Source: Ceratopteris richardii
Taxonomy: Eukaryota; Streptophyta; Polypodiopsida; Polypodiales; Pteridaceae
Length of the DNA: 64,000 nucleotides
Assembly (NCBI GenBank): GCA_020310875.1
Contig: CM035435.1
Location: 66,394,497-66,458,496 of the forward strand
Direction: 5' to 3'
A program made the translations under genes and the position numbers. Numbering within the stretch: position 1 is the first letter of the stretch; each line of letters opens with the position of its first letter. Of the stretch, positions 49,034 to 61,300 are shown piece after piece. The notes beneath the pieces were generated by a model. It saw only the letters and a list, made by a program, of their open reading frames with translations, searched no databases and was not told the DNA's origin.

Positions 49034-49237
49034 TTTTCATGTAAGGCTTGACTTGCACTCATGTCTTGATGACCTCCGTAGGATGAGGATGGGGATTCTT
49101 AGAGATTGTTTAACCATAGGTTATCTGTATATAGGTTTTCATGTAAGGCTTGACTTGCACTCATGTCTTGATGACCTTTGTAGGACGAGGATGGGGATTC
49201 TTAGGGATTTTATAACCATAGGTAATCTGTATATAGC
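49034..49237 (+). repeat. 102-bp tandem duplication
   Basis: TTTTCATGTAAGGCTTGACT begins both copies (49034 and 49136). The copies differ at several bases. Confidence 0.9.
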
Positions 49238-49400
49238 AGATAGTAGAAGCAATAAAGGGATATGCATTTTGGGTATTCCACATCTCTAGTTCGATTTCAT
49301 TGTTCATTTTGGTATTTTCCATGTTCTTGTTTTCTCACACTGATAAAGTGTATTTGTAAGAAACAAAAGGAAGCACACTATAGGTCAAGGCATAAAAAGG

Positions 49401-50230
49401 TGTTTTGTTTTGGACTCCAAGTTGTCCTCTCCAATCATGAAGTAACAAAGAATCAACAAATCATCTTTATTTTGTCAATCCTAGGAATATCCACAAGACC
49501 ACAGCCCCTTCAAGATAATAGATTCAAGGAAATAAGAGATAGATGGCTGGATTGCTGAGAGAAATTGAAGATGAAGAGAAAATCTTGAGTTTACCATAAC
49601 TAAGGCAAATCTCCATCATTTTCCATGTTCTTTGTGTCAAAACCATGCCATTTCATTAGCAGAATACAAATATGAACTCAAAACTGAAAAATATCACCTG
49701 TATCACAAAGACGAGACAATCGCGATTCTGTACCAACAGACGATTTTCACAATTTTGGAACTTCCTTCAGTCCTTTCCACTCATTTACAGCAATAGGTCT
49801 CTCTCCTCATACAACTTACTCAGTAATACACAAATATGACTCACAAATCTCCATGATTAAGCAAGAGACAAGCTCACACATCAAAAGAAATACACTCAAC
49901 AGGAGAAAACACGATTTTGCAGAAACTCTTTCTTCTCTATTGATAGCTTGATCAAATGGCTAACCAACCTCTCCAAAATAGAGAAAATTGACTTATATAC
50001 ATTTTCAAGTGTCCTTTTTCACACTTGAAATTAGGTCTTTTTCTCTAATTTTCTAAAAAAATGCTATCTAAGAGTTTCTAAAAATTCTACAAAATTTACA
50101 TGAGATCCTCAACCACATAAGGAAGACTCTTCCTTATTTTTACAATCATTGCATAAATATTTTACAATTTTTTTGACTTTTTACTAATTTTTTCATCAAA
50201 AATGCTCCTTCAAAATCACTCCTTCCAACA
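49401..50230 (-). repeat. 3' LTR of gypsy family A (right copy)
   Basis: On the minus strand it starts TGTTGGAAGG and ends CAAAACAAAACA, 830 bases. A TATA-like TGTATATAAG lies at about 49991-50000. AATCG-type motifs related to the leader array occur inside it (about 49710-49760 and 49908-49925). The five bases beyond the end are AAAGG on the plus strand; the partner copy is outside the window. Confidence 0.85.
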
Positions 50231-50246
50231 TCCTTCCCCTTCTAAG
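50231..50246 (-). other. Polypurine tract of gypsy family A
   Basis: The minus strand reads CTTAGAAGGGGAAGGA directly before the LTR start TGTTGG. Confidence 0.9.
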
Positions 50247-50289
50247 CCTTTCGGCTCCTGACGAAAGATTTTCTTATGTGAGCTCAGCT

Positions 50290-53200
50290 TTATTTCTTCT
50301 TCCTTTGATACACTTGTGACACCAAATCATGGCTCTTCCTTTCTGTGACATTCAAGTTATTGACCATTTCAAATAAGGCTTTCCTCCATTGCACTGCAGC
50401 TTCAGGCTTGTCTATGACATCCTTCTTCAAATATTCTGTGTAAGCAACTTCATAGGCAGTAAGTCTTGCTTTTGTAACAACTGATAGGTTTCCAAAAATC
50501 TCTGACTCCCTCTCAAAAAAACCATAATCAAAAGCATCCTCAAAAATCTGTAAGTAATGGCTACCCAAAAATATAATTCTGCTGTAGTAGGCCATTAAGC
50601 AGATCCTGTCTGGTGTCTCACTTAAATCGAACAAAAGAGCATCGGTTGGTGAATTAAAACCTATGTAGTTCAAAATTCTGATATCTGTATCAGTGTAGGT
50701 CTCTATACAAGCTAGAATCAATCTCATTATTCTGACAAGTAATATACAGGCTGGATCATTAACATCTTTATATGTTGTTAAAACTGACTCAGCAGTATTC
50801 ACCATGTAATTTTTTGTAGGCCAAGTGCCTGCCTTTGGACCTGCTATTTTTGGAAAATTCAGCCATTTTGCTGGAATCTGCCCTGTTTTCCTCCTTTCCC
50901 AAAAAACAGTCCATTCTCTTCTTCTGGCAACTGGACAATAGGCTGGGTTGATCTTTAAATTCAAAGGTGCCTCTTTCCAGATTTTCCTGCATTCCTTATT
51001 GGCATCCAACCACTTATTTCTCCATTTAGGATTTGCTCTTTCAAATAACTCCTTCGTGACATTAATATCTTCCTCATACTCAAGGTATTCGTTCGGAGAT
51101 AGCCCTACTCTGGCTAATTGATAATTCTTTATACTCTCCAAAATCATACAGAAAGGTATTCCCAATCCATCTGCAGCCCAATGATGCTGATCTGGATTAA
51201 TGCCTTTATTCAGAGCAAAATTAACTATTTGATCTTCATACTCATCATGCATTTTTCTGATAAATTCCATTCTTGACTCTCTATTGGTCAATAATTTCTG
51301 TACAAAGTCTTCAGAATATTCTTCCTCTGTTTCTTTGGCTGCTGACTCCTTGTTCTCTTGTTCCCTGTCAAAATCCCCTGTTTCATATTCCCTGTTGTCT
51401 GTATCTTCTGCCTGTACTTGATCTTGAATTTCTTCTGGAACTTTTGATTTCTCCAACTGTTTCTGTAATTCTTCTATAGTCATCATTGAACTTTTGTTCT
51501 GAGCTGCCCATAACTCCTTTTCCTTCCTCCACTCACTTCTTTCTTCCTCCATCTTTGCTTGCCATTCACTTCTTTCCTTCTCTACCTCCAAATGTAATTG
51601 ATGATATCCTCTCATTGATGTGGCAGCATGAGTGTTTGCCTGTTTCTCCATTTCTTTGGCCTCTTTTAGTTCTGTTTGAAGTCTTTGAATTTCTTTATGC
51701 AGCTCTTCCTTTTCTTCCTCTGTCAATTGAACAGATTTACTTCCACCTTGTAGTTGACCTTCTTCTAACAATACTTTATTAATCTCTTCATGTGCTCTAG
51801 TCAGAATTTGATAAGATGTTTGTAAAGTTCTGTATCTTCCTCCTACAGTTTTTAGTTCCATTTCCATTTTGGCATTCTGCTCTGATAACTTTACACTCTT
51901 TTCTTCCAAATATTGGATTCTGTTCTGCTTCTGAACCTCAGCTTCTTCCAAAGCAATGATTCTATTGAGATATTCTTCATTCCTTTCCTTTATCAACCTT
52001 AATTGCTCTTTCATCTGCTCTTTTTCTTTCTTGTGTTCTTTGATAATTAAACTGCCTTTTTCAAATTCTGATTCAGCCACCATTCCTGATATGATCATAT
52101 TTCTGCTAGATGGTTTGAATTGTTCAATGTTGCTCATAATCATTTGACAAGCTGATCTTATATTTTTGGGTATTCTTTCCAACCCTACTTCTATTTCTGT
52201 CTGTCTAACTTTAATTTGCTTTTCTTCTTTATCCACATCATCTTCTTCTGCTGCTGGTTCATCTTCTATGTCCTGCATGTCTTGTTCTTCATTACTGTGA
52301 TCATAGTTCTCTGTATCCTGATTGTTATCATCCTCTTCATAAACTAGTGCTCTGTCATTTGCACTCTTCTGCTCTGAGAAATCTGAAGCTTCCTTCTTTT
52401 CTAATGGCTTCTTTTCTTCCAATACTTGTTGCTTCTCTGTGAAGAGCTGGTCTCCCTTAATTAGTATCTCCTTCTCTTGTGTTAAGGTTTCCTGACTTTT
52501 GTTTGAGTCCTTTTCAACAAGAATTTGTTGAACTTTCTTGAGTTGGTCTTCCTGTTCCTGCTTTTCCTGAACTTCAACTGATTCAATTTCTTTTGTACCA
52601 GCAACCTGGTCATTACTTTTCTCTTTTATGCATTCCTGAACTTGCTCCTCAATATCCATAAAATCTGCTTCCACCTCCTGTTCTTGATCATTCTTAGATG
52701 TAAATTCCTCACTGCTTTTTATATCCTGCAGCACATCCTTTATACTTTGAACAATTCCTTCCTCTATTACTTGTCCCAAGACCTCTTGAGTATTCTTTTC
52801 TGATTCTAACTCCTTGCTTTCCTGTTCTTTGGATGCATCCTTCTGCTGATTATTTGAGCTAAGTACACTGCCGAATACTTTCTTTGCTAGTTCCTCCAAA
52901 CTTGCAGTCAATCTTGCATTTAATTTGAACTGTGTCTGTGATGGGTTGGTCCATATTGAATTTTTGTCAACATTCATCATTCCAGAACTATCTTCATTTC
53001 TCTTCTGGTCTTCCTCTTCTGTCATCCTTGCCTTTCCTTTTAACTGCCTCCTTTTTTCTTCAGCACTCATCTGTGGAACTATTTCCTCCTGTGTCTGCTT
53101 CTCTTGAGGTTTCTTACTTGAATCCTCAGGTGTTTTCACTTTTTCCACAGCCTGTACAGCTATATTGGGAGTGTTGGGTATTGACAAATTTAAACTTTTT

Positions 53201-54855
53201 AGCAAAAAACTCTCAATGTCGCTATCTGAATCAGATGAGAATCGTGAAGATCCTCCCACTTCTTGTTCTATAGGCTTTGTCACTTCCATCTCTGAGGTTA
53301 GCTTTTGTGTTTCTTTGGTAATTACTTGTCTCATTTCTTTTATCACAGGTTCATCTGCCATCTTTCCTTTCCCTTTCTTTATCATCTTCTTCTTTTGAAC
53401 AGGTTTCCTTGGCATCTTCTTTTTCACTATCACTGTAGTTCTGGCCTCTGGAGGTCCTTGCAACTCCTTGAAGTATGCCAGCAATTCTACCTCCTTCTTT
53501 ACAAATATCTCTTCAGTTTCTGCTGCCATCATTTCTTCATGCAATGCTTCATAGTGCTCCACCTCTTCTTGGATCCAATCGGTAGCTTTACATGAAAAAT
53601 CTTCCAACATTTTTTGATATTGTGCCTCGTATATGGCTCTCTTGCTGTTTCCTTGAGTGAGATAAGTGTAAAGTTGTTCTTTGCTTGTCTGCGGAGGATG
53701 AGGTTCACTGGAGGATTGCACCTTTTTCTGTGCTGCCACCTGTTCCTCTCTTGTTTCTTCCGCCTGTTCTAACTCTACTTTTCTGGGGTCCAACTTTCTT
53801 TTCTTTACTGGAATCACTTCCTCAGATATTACTTTTCTCTTCATTCCTGTTCCCCTCATGCGAGTTTGTCCTTCTGATTCTCTTCCAAGTGCCTTCTTTG
53901 GGGGACTTTTGATTCCTGACATCAAATTTCTGAAGTACTGTGCCTCGGGAGCTAACTTTAACTGTTCTTCCATACCTAGAACATGATAAATGATTTTTGT
54001 CAAAAACTGGGCTCCATTCATGAATTTCTTCTGCTCCCAGTGCTTTGCTGCTTCCTTCAGCTGTTCATGGATGTAAGGTGAGACATCCATCACCCCAAAT
54101 GGCTTGGTTCTATCTTTGTTATTGAACATTAATAGAGTTACTGACTTATGAGGCATGGTATACCTTGGTAATTTCGGAAAACAAAAGAACTGCAAGAACA
54201 TTCTTATAGCATATTCTTCATTTTCTTTTCCCTTGAAGTCAGTGAACTTTACATACCCCGTGTAAGTCTCCTTATTTTTCTTGACAAAACTTTGGTCCAG
54301 TTTAGTGCCCATTGGATAGAACTGTAAGGCGGCTCTGATATGTTCTGCTTTGATGACTATCCCTGCCTCCTGATTGTCTTTATTCTTCACTTTACATCTG
54401 AAGTAGGCATCATTGCCTTTTCCCACTTCCTCCAAAGTTCCCATCACTTGTGCTACTCTTTCAAAGTCAATAAAGAAAATGGGTTCTTCTAAGAGCTTGT
54501 GCAATCCCACAGCTTTCCATCTTTTGAGGTTGACAGAAGTTTTCTGAAACCTGTAAAATTCTTGGCACAGCATGGTGTACTTATATCCTCCCACTGCTAC
54601 TGTGAAGATATGCTGTCCTATCACTCCCAGAATTTCTTTAAGTTCTTTTGCTATTTTTTCAGCTTCTGGGATTTCTTGGTCTTCATCGGATTCTAAGTTC
54701 ACTTGTTCTTCAGCTGCATCACTGTCCAAAAACCAGTGTCCTCTGGACAAAGTCACTGAATCAGCTTTGAAGTCGTGGATTGCCAACTCCTTTGTATTCA
54801 CCATCCTGTATTTATATATAACAGAAAAGAAAAATACTCCACCCACATGAGTCAC
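50290..54855 (-). CDS. Giant accessory protein in the env position of gypsy A (1521 residues)
   Basis: A single open frame between pol and the 3' LTR; I do not recognise its family. About residues 20-330 look globular with mixed hydrophobic and charged residues (GQHIFTVAVGGYKYTML, FLQFFCFPKLPRYTMPHKS). A bipartite nuclear-localisation-like KRKV...KKRKL lies at about 338-355. Residues 380-920 are extremely rich in Glu, Lys and Gln, with an acidic patch near 845-880. About 925-1142 form a long heptad coiled coil. About 1178-1505 look globular again with many Trp, Tyr and Phe. I see no signal peptide, clear membrane span or glycoprotein features, so a retroviral envelope is unlikely. A second Met (MVNTKEL) at residue 18 is an alternative start. 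Possible roles are a structural, nuclear-targeting or nucleic-acid-handling partner of Gag; this is inference. Confidence 0.85.
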   Translation of the reverse strand: MTHVGGVFFFSVIYKYRMVNTKELAIHDFKADSVTLSRGHWFLDSDAAEEQVNLESDEDQEIPEAEKIAKELKEILGVIGQHIFTVAVGGYKYTMLCQEFYRFQKTSVNLKRWKAVGLHKLLEEPIFFIDFERVAQVMGTLEEVGKGNDAYFRCKVKNKDNQEAGIVIKAEHIRAALQFYPMGTKLDQSFVKKNKETYTGYVKFTDFKGKENEEYAIRMFLQFFCFPKLPRYTMPHKSVTLLMFNNKDRTKPFGVMDVSPYIHEQLKEAAKHWEQKKFMNGAQFLTKIIYHVLGMEEQLKLAPEAQYFRNLMSGIKSPPKKALGRESEGQTRMRGTGMKRKVISEEVIPVKKRKLDPRKVELEQAEETREEQVAAQKKVQSSSEPHPPQTSKEQLYTYLTQGNSKRAIYEAQYQKMLEDFSCKATDWIQEEVEHYEALHEEMMAAETEEIFVKKEVELLAYFKELQGPPEARTTVIVKKKMPRKPVQKKKMIKKGKGKMADEPVIKEMRQVITKETQKLTSEMEVTKPIEQEVGGSSRFSSDSDSDIESFLLKSLNLSIPNTPNIAVQAVEKVKTPEDSSKKPQEKQTQEEIVPQMSAEEKRRQLKGKARMTEEEDQKRNEDSSGMMNVDKNSIWTNPSQTQFKLNARLTASLEELAKKVFGSVLSSNNQQKDASKEQESKELESEKNTQEVLGQVIEEGIVQSIKDVLQDIKSSEEFTSKNDQEQEVEADFMDIEEQVQECIKEKSNDQVAGTKEIESVEVQEKQEQEDQLKKVQQILVEKDSNKSQETLTQEKEILIKGDQLFTEKQQVLEEKKPLEKKEASDFSEQKSANDRALVYEEDDNNQDTENYDHSNEEQDMQDIEDEPAAEEDDVDKEEKQIKVRQTEIEVGLERIPKNIRSACQMIMSNIEQFKPSSRNMIISGMVAESEFEKGSLIIKEHKKEKEQMKEQLRLIKERNEEYLNRIIALEEAEVQKQNRIQYLEEKSVKLSEQNAKMEMELKTVGGRYRTLQTSYQILTRAHEEINKVLLEEGQLQGGSKSVQLTEEEKEELHKEIQRLQTELKEAKEMEKQANTHAATSMRGYHQLHLEVEKERSEWQAKMEEERSEWRKEKELWAAQNKSSMMTIEELQKQLEKSKVPEEIQDQVQAEDTDNREYETGDFDREQENKESAAKETEEEYSEDFVQKLLTNRESRMEFIRKMHDEYEDQIVNFALNKGINPDQHHWAADGLGIPFCMILESIKNYQLARVGLSPNEYLEYEEDINVTKELFERANPKWRNKWLDANKECRKIWKEAPLNLKINPAYCPVARRREWTVFWERRKTGQIPAKWLNFPKIAGPKAGTWPTKNYMVNTAESVLTTYKDVNDPACILLVRIMRLILACIETYTDTDIRILNYIGFNSPTDALLFDLSETPDRICLMAYYSRIIFLGSHYLQIFEDAFDYGFFERESEIFGNLSVVTKARLTAYEVAYTEYLKKDVIDKPEAAVQWRKALFEMVNNLNVTERKSHDLVSQVYQRKKK

Positions 54856-55259
54856 AAGATTCCATAAGAAAATACTATATTATTCTGGAATGTACTGACA
54901 TATAAAAAATAAGAAAGACAAGTTCCCAGCAATTTTTGCTTTTTTCAAGAGACTCAATTTTAAGTGAGCAACACAGGTGTAGCAAGACATCTATTGTGCT
55001 CTCTCCAATTGTCACTTCTTTACTCAAAAAACAATTCCTGAATTAAAAGGATGATGCTAGAAAAGATGATTAATGAAGAAACTTGAAAAAGTAATGGTAA
55101 AAAAGAAAAATGATCACAAAAAAATTAAAAATCAATAAGACAAAACAACTTTTTTCCATAATAACTTACTCTTTCCCTCCCTATATCTTGCTTTGTGTTT
55201 TTTTTTTTTTTTTTTTTTTATTTTAGAAAGAAAATCAAGAAAATAAAATATATTTTTCT

Positions 55260-55292
<33 letters not shown>

Positions 55293-55358
55293 CGTCTTCT
55301 TTCCTTCCCCTCCTAATTTTCTTCTAAGGGAAAAGAAAAAAATATTTTTTTGTCCTTT
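54856..55358 (-). other. Spacer between Gag-Pol and the accessory ORF
   Basis: 503 bases. On the minus strand it holds a purine tract (AGGAGGGGAAGGAAAGAAG, about 55295-55315) running into about 31 A residues, and a second A run of about 22 (55197-55220). A pyrimidine-rich stretch ending TATGTCAG lies about 40 bases before the accessory ATG (AG at 54895-54896) and would suit a 3' splice site. Athila-type elements are thought to make their downstream protein from a spliced RNA, so splicing is a reasonable guess here. Confidence 0.6.
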
Positions 55359-58300
55359 TCAAAATTCCCAAAAATAGGTCCACAGTGGATTATCCCTCTT
55401 CCATTGACCTAATTCTGATTTTTTTACCCAGTAATATTTTACTCCAACTGTCCTTCTGTTATGGAAATAACCATGCTCTGTGGATGAACATTTTTTGACA
55501 TTTTTTGGCTTCCATATCCATTTTGTTTTAATTTCCTGTTTTGGTGAGCCATAACTGTGCATGACCTGTTTCCATATTCTTTTTGTTCTGTTTTGTTGAT
55601 ATTGCAACTTTGGCAATAATAGTCTTCTCTGTATTGTCTCCTCATCAACCTTTACCTCTTCAGTCTTTTGCTGATCTTGAGTGTATGAAGCTTGATCACT
55701 TTGTATTGTCAAAATGTTCCTGTCCTTCATTGAGAAAGCAAATCCTTCGAGATGTGGGTCATGAACATCCATATGAACTACCTGCTCTTCATTACTCAGA
55801 AAGAACATTAAAAACTTTTTGTCCTTGATGGTCAAATTAAGCTTCATTTTTTCAAAATTTAAGATGACTTTACCTTGTTTGAGCCATGGCTGCCCTAAAA
55901 TCAGCTTTTCAGTCATTAAATGGTCTGGCCACTCTTCACAATCTATCTCCATATATTCATTATTAAATTTAACTTTAATAGAAAGTGAAGATATGCTTTG
56001 AATTCTTTTCCCTCCCAGGGTTTTGATCAAAATTCTGCTTTCAGCTCTCTTAAGATTAAACTTATTGATCAAGGCTGAGCTAATTAGATTCACTTGAGCT
56101 CCCGAGTCTATCAAAACCCTTATGTTTTCATTCTGGTAATTCATCATAATCAAAGGCAAATGTTCTTTTTGTTTTAGAGTGTTTTCACATAAGCACACTT
56201 GTTTCAATTTTCTAATTCTTTCTTTGGCTTCCATTTGAGCCTCCTTTCTAACACTTTCTTCCTCTTTTTTCCTATTTTGAGCCTTTTGCAATCTTCTCCA
56301 TTCCTCAGTAGTTAATGGGCACTCATACCTCTTCACTCTACATCCACTTATGAAATTTGGCATGATTTCCCCATCAATATTGGCTAACTGAATAGCTCCA
56401 CTTTTGCTTATCTGATGTATGATATATGGCCCATGACCTTTTTTCTGAAACTTTTTCTGATGTTCTTTGATTGTGTAAGCTAAGACCAGGTCTCCTTCTT
56501 GTAGATCTTTGTCTTTTATGTGAACATCATGATAAGCTTTTTGTCTTTTCTTGTTTGTGTATATGCTCATCACTGCTTGGAGTCTCGATGCTCCCAATTT
56601 TTCTAAGTCTATGACTCTCTCAGATAATTCATGTCCTGTCCAATTGTATTGGCTACCCACCTTCAGTGTTGGAATAAGAAATTCCATGGGTAAAACCGCA
56701 TTCTGGCCATACACCAAATTAAATGGTGTAGTCCCTAAAGCTGTTTTGTATGCCACTCTATAAGCCCAAAGAACATGATTCAGTTGATAATCCCAATCAT
56801 TTCTGTTTGTGTTGACTAATTTGGACAATACATTGCAAAGTACTTTATTAGTGCTTTCTGCTAACCCATTGGCTTGTGGGTGATATGGGGCTGACTTATT
56901 GTGACTAATCATGAAATAATTAGTCATGTTTTCTATGATTTGATTCAAAAAATGAGTCGCCCTATCACTTACCAGTTCAATTGGTAGTCCAAATCTAGTG
57001 ATAATGTTTTCATACAAAAATCTAGCAGTGGTGTGAGCATCATTTCTTTTAGTAGCTTTGGCCTCAGCCCACTTTGTCAAATAATCTGTAGCTACTAGTA
57101 TGTATTCTGCATGAGATTGTCTGGCTGGAGGATGTATGGGACCAATAAAGTCCAATCCCCATTTACTAAAAGCTCTGGCTGAAATTAAAGGAATTAATGG
57201 CATGTTATCTCTTTTGTTTGGTTGGCTTACCCTTTGACAGACATCACATCTTTTTACATAAGTTCTAGCATCAGGAAATAGGGTTGGCCACCAAAAGCCA
57301 GAATATAAGATGAGTTTGGCTGTTCTATCACTTGAGAAATGTCCTCCAGCTACTCCTGAGTGTGCCATTTCCAACATCTCTAAATACTTTTCTTCTGGAA
57401 CACAAATTCTCAGATATCCATCCATTCCTCTCTTGTATAATTGTTCTCCTATGAGTTGATATTCCTCTGAGATCACTTGTAGATTTCTTGAATCATCACC
57501 AGCTATTACTTGTTCCCCTTTCTCCTTTCTCTTCAACTTCTCAACAATATTTTCACTCCATTCAGGGTTTTTCTGAAACCAATATAGAGTTATTAATTCT
57601 GCTTTCTGCCATGTTTGACATTTTTGACAATTATTAATATAACTCTCCACATCTTGAATCTTATTTGGCCAATGTACTCCCATCCTATTAAGGTTACTAA
57701 GAGTGACAATTGTAGAAGCATGAGTACATGGATTCCAGCAATGAGCTTTTCTTACATATTCATGTTGCTCTTCTTCTGGAGTACAATATTCCAGTATTCC
57801 TGACTGATTGAGGTGATACAAATGTCCAGCTAACAACATGAAATTCCTGCTTTGTAACACCAGATGTGTATTATTTGCTAATGACCTACAAGGTCCCATA
57901 GTTAGCAAGGGAATTAATGACATCGACCATTCAGGAACACTTTCCACCTTGAATAAGTATGTATCTGGCAAATCATCATCTATAGGTGAACTAGGTTCTT
58001 TTGACTGAATTCTTGATAAATGATCTGCTCTCAAGTGTGTTTTTCCTTGTCTAACCACCACCTCAAACTCAAATTCCATTAGTAAAAGAAACCATCTTAC
58101 TATTCTTCCTGTATGACATGGTTTATTTACTAAATAGAGTAGAGCTTGGTGATCCACAAAGAATTTAAACTTGTTGGCCAATAGATAATGTCTGTATTTT
58201 TTGACAGCAAAGATCATTCCCAACCCTTCTCTCTCAGTAGTTGTATAGTTTTTTTCTGCAATGTTTAATTGTCTACTTGCATATGCTACTGGGAAATCTA

Positions 58301-61300
58301 ATTTGCTTCCTTCTATAGGTTGTGCTAACACACATCCCAGAGCATAATTTGAAGCATCGACATGTACATGAAAGATTTTATCCCATTGAGGTGTTTTCAA
58401 GATTGGTGCTGTCACCAAACAAGTTTTTAATGTTTCAAATGCTTGGTCACATTCTTCAGTCCACTCAAACTTTGTGATGAGGGCATATAAGGGCTTGGCT
58501 ATATCAGCAAATTTGTATACAAATTTTCTGTAGTACCCACAATGTCCCATAAAAGTTTGGAGTTCCTTCACATTTGTTGGTCTAGGAAGCTCTATTATGG
58601 CTTTTATTTTCTTCTCATCAGTAGAGATTCCATTTTTTGACACTATGTGACCCAACATTCTTCCTTGTCTGACATAGAATACACACTTTTCTGGGTTTAA
58701 GCATACTCTATATGTCCTGCACTTCCTGAATATTCTTTCCAAATCTTGTAAATGATCTTGTCTTTTTAAAGAAAAAGTGCATAAGTCATCTACATAGATT
58801 TCCATCACATTTCTCAGGAATTCTTTGAAAATATGACACATCAACCTTTGAAAAGTTGCTGGGGCATTGGTCAATCCAAAGGGCATAACCCTAAAAGCAT
58901 AAACCCCCCATTCTGTAGAAAAGGCAGTCTTATGTTGGTCCTCTAAAGCTATTGGTACTTGATTGTATCCTGAGAAGCCATCTAGAAAACTATAGACTTC
59001 CTTTCCTGCAACTCTCTCAATAAGATGATCTGTTATTGGCAGTGGATAACTATCCCTTATAGTTGCTGCATTTACTTTCTTCAAGTTAATGCATACCCTA
59101 AGTTTCCCGTTCTTTTTTGGCACCACAACTATAGGTGATATCCATTCAGTGTACTCTATTTCATAAATGAAATTAGCAGCCAACAACTTGTCAATTTCTT
59201 CCTTTATTTTGGCAGAGTATTTGTCATTAAATGTATAATGTCTCTGTTTGCTTGGTTTTGCATCAGGTGTCATAGGAATCTTATGCTCACAAATTTTTGG
59301 ATCAATTCCTTTCAAATCTTCATAACTGTAAGCAAATACATCCCTATAGTTCTTTGCTAGGTTCCTTAACGCTTCTTCTTCTTGTGATGTCATGTCATCA
59401 GCTATTACTATTTGTCTCTCTTCTCCTTCTTCCTGTGTAATTACAATTTTCTTTGTTTGTTCTTCGTTATCATATGCTTCCCCTTTCTTCTTCTCTCTTT
59501 TTGGTTTCATTTTCAGAAGTAGTCTATCTTCTACTTCATAAGTTTTAAAGTTTGCTGGTACATCAAAGTATTGATCTCTGTTTATCTCTTTCTCTTTCTT
59601 TTCTTTTTCCTGGTCTCTTTCTATTTCTTTGTGTTTATGTTCCTTGTATTTGCCTGAGATTTTATCTTTGATTGCATCCTCAGCTTTTACTGTTTCCAAA
59701 TATTGTGATTTTCCTTCTGTTAATATCATTTCCTGATTTTGATCCTCTTCTCTTTTTGATACTCCTATCATGTGTATGCCAATGTGGAAGATGTCAAATC
59801 CTTCCTCATTTTGAAATTCCATTCCCACATATTCCTCACTGGCCAAATCCATGGTAGCTAGAATTTGATTCCATCCATAAGGCTCAAACTCTTCATCTTT
59901 GAATTGTTGAGGCACATAATTTTCATCTTGTATTTCTCTTTCTTCCACACAATCTTCTCTCCTTAACTTCCTTTTCCTATTTGTGATATTTCTTAATATG
60001 TTACACTTCCAAACTGCTGATTCACCTTCTTCCTGATCCTCCCTCTCTGATTCTTCACTTTCTGGTTGATTTTGATGTATTTTATACCATTCTCTAGGAG
60101 ATATGTCACAATAGTGGCCATTTCTTAAGTTTACTCTTGTTATTCTCCCCTGGTTCTGAAGATATAAACAATCATTACCCCAATCTTGTACAATTTGCAT
60201 TTGTCTCATGAAGGGTCTTCCTAGGATAATTTCATAAGATGTGGATTGTGGAAATTCTACTATAGCAAAGGTATGCTCTATTTCTATGCCACATATGTCC
60301 ACAATCACTTTTTCCCAAATTCCTAGGGGCTTTTCTATATGACCATCTGCAAGTTGTAATCTCATTTTAGTGGGTAATAATTCCTTTCTTCCCCATTTCT
60401 CCCAGGTTTGTTTAGTCATTATAGCCACTCCTGATCCACTATCCAAAATGGCTTTTGCTGAATGTTTTTCATATTGTAATTTTAAGGTTGAATTCCCTTC
60501 TTCTCCTTCACAATATCCTCCTATTTTGTCAATAGGAATATACCATAGTTCCTCTAATTCTTGTGTTGGTGAATGAAGGTTTCCAGATATTGTTTCTTCC
60601 TTGTTCATCTTGTTTTGTAGGTGAGGATTTTGTTTCAACAAATTCTCCCATGTTGTATGACATGTAATTCTACAATGTTCATCTAAACTCATTTGGAATG
60701 TTATGTGTGGATTGCCTTCTTTATCATCTTCCTTGGTTTTTGTTTCTTCATGCTGATCAAATGTTCTCCGAGAGCTGTCTTCTTCCCTTAATCTGAGTTG
60801 TGTTTCTTGGATAATTTGTTTGCATTTTAGCATCCTTTCATGCTCTAAATCCGGTATGGGATAAGCCATTGCATGATCTGCAGGGCTTGGTCCCTCTTGA
60901 ATCCTTCCTTTATAGGCTTTGATTAGGGTGTCTAGGCTCTGAGAATTTCCTAATTCAGACAGATTCTGGGTCTTTTGATGAAAAGTATGTTTTGAATTTG
61001 TTTGTTCCTGACTGTCTTCTTCCAGACTTTTGCCCACTTTCCTTTTCTTTTCCCATTTCCCTCTTTGTCTATTTTTCTTCCCTTTTGATGTGGAACCCTC
61101 ATTTTGTTCTTTAATTGTTCCCTGTTGTTTGGCTTGTGCCCTTGTTATAGCATTAAGTTCAATTTGATCATTGTCACTCAATTCCTCTTGTTCCATAATT
61201 TTGACTGTTTTTAAAGGTATGTTATTAGGTGTGTTCTGTTGTTTTTGGGGATTTTTTGGACAGTCCTTGATCAGATGTTCTCTACCACAATCCTTACAAT

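Noticed and set aside
48648-49051. Open frames on both strands at the GA run
   Set aside because: They are carried by the dinucleotide repeat (Arg-Glu or Ser-Leu runs) and have no other support.
51273-54850. Plus-strand frames opposite the accessory ORF, rich in Leu, Ser and Phe
   Set aside because: They are antisense shadows of the Glu/Lys-rich minus-strand protein.
50290-54855. Accessory ORF as a retroviral envelope
   Set aside because: No signal peptide, no convincing membrane span, no cysteine-rich ectodomain or cleavage site. It is dominated by coiled coil and charged sequence.
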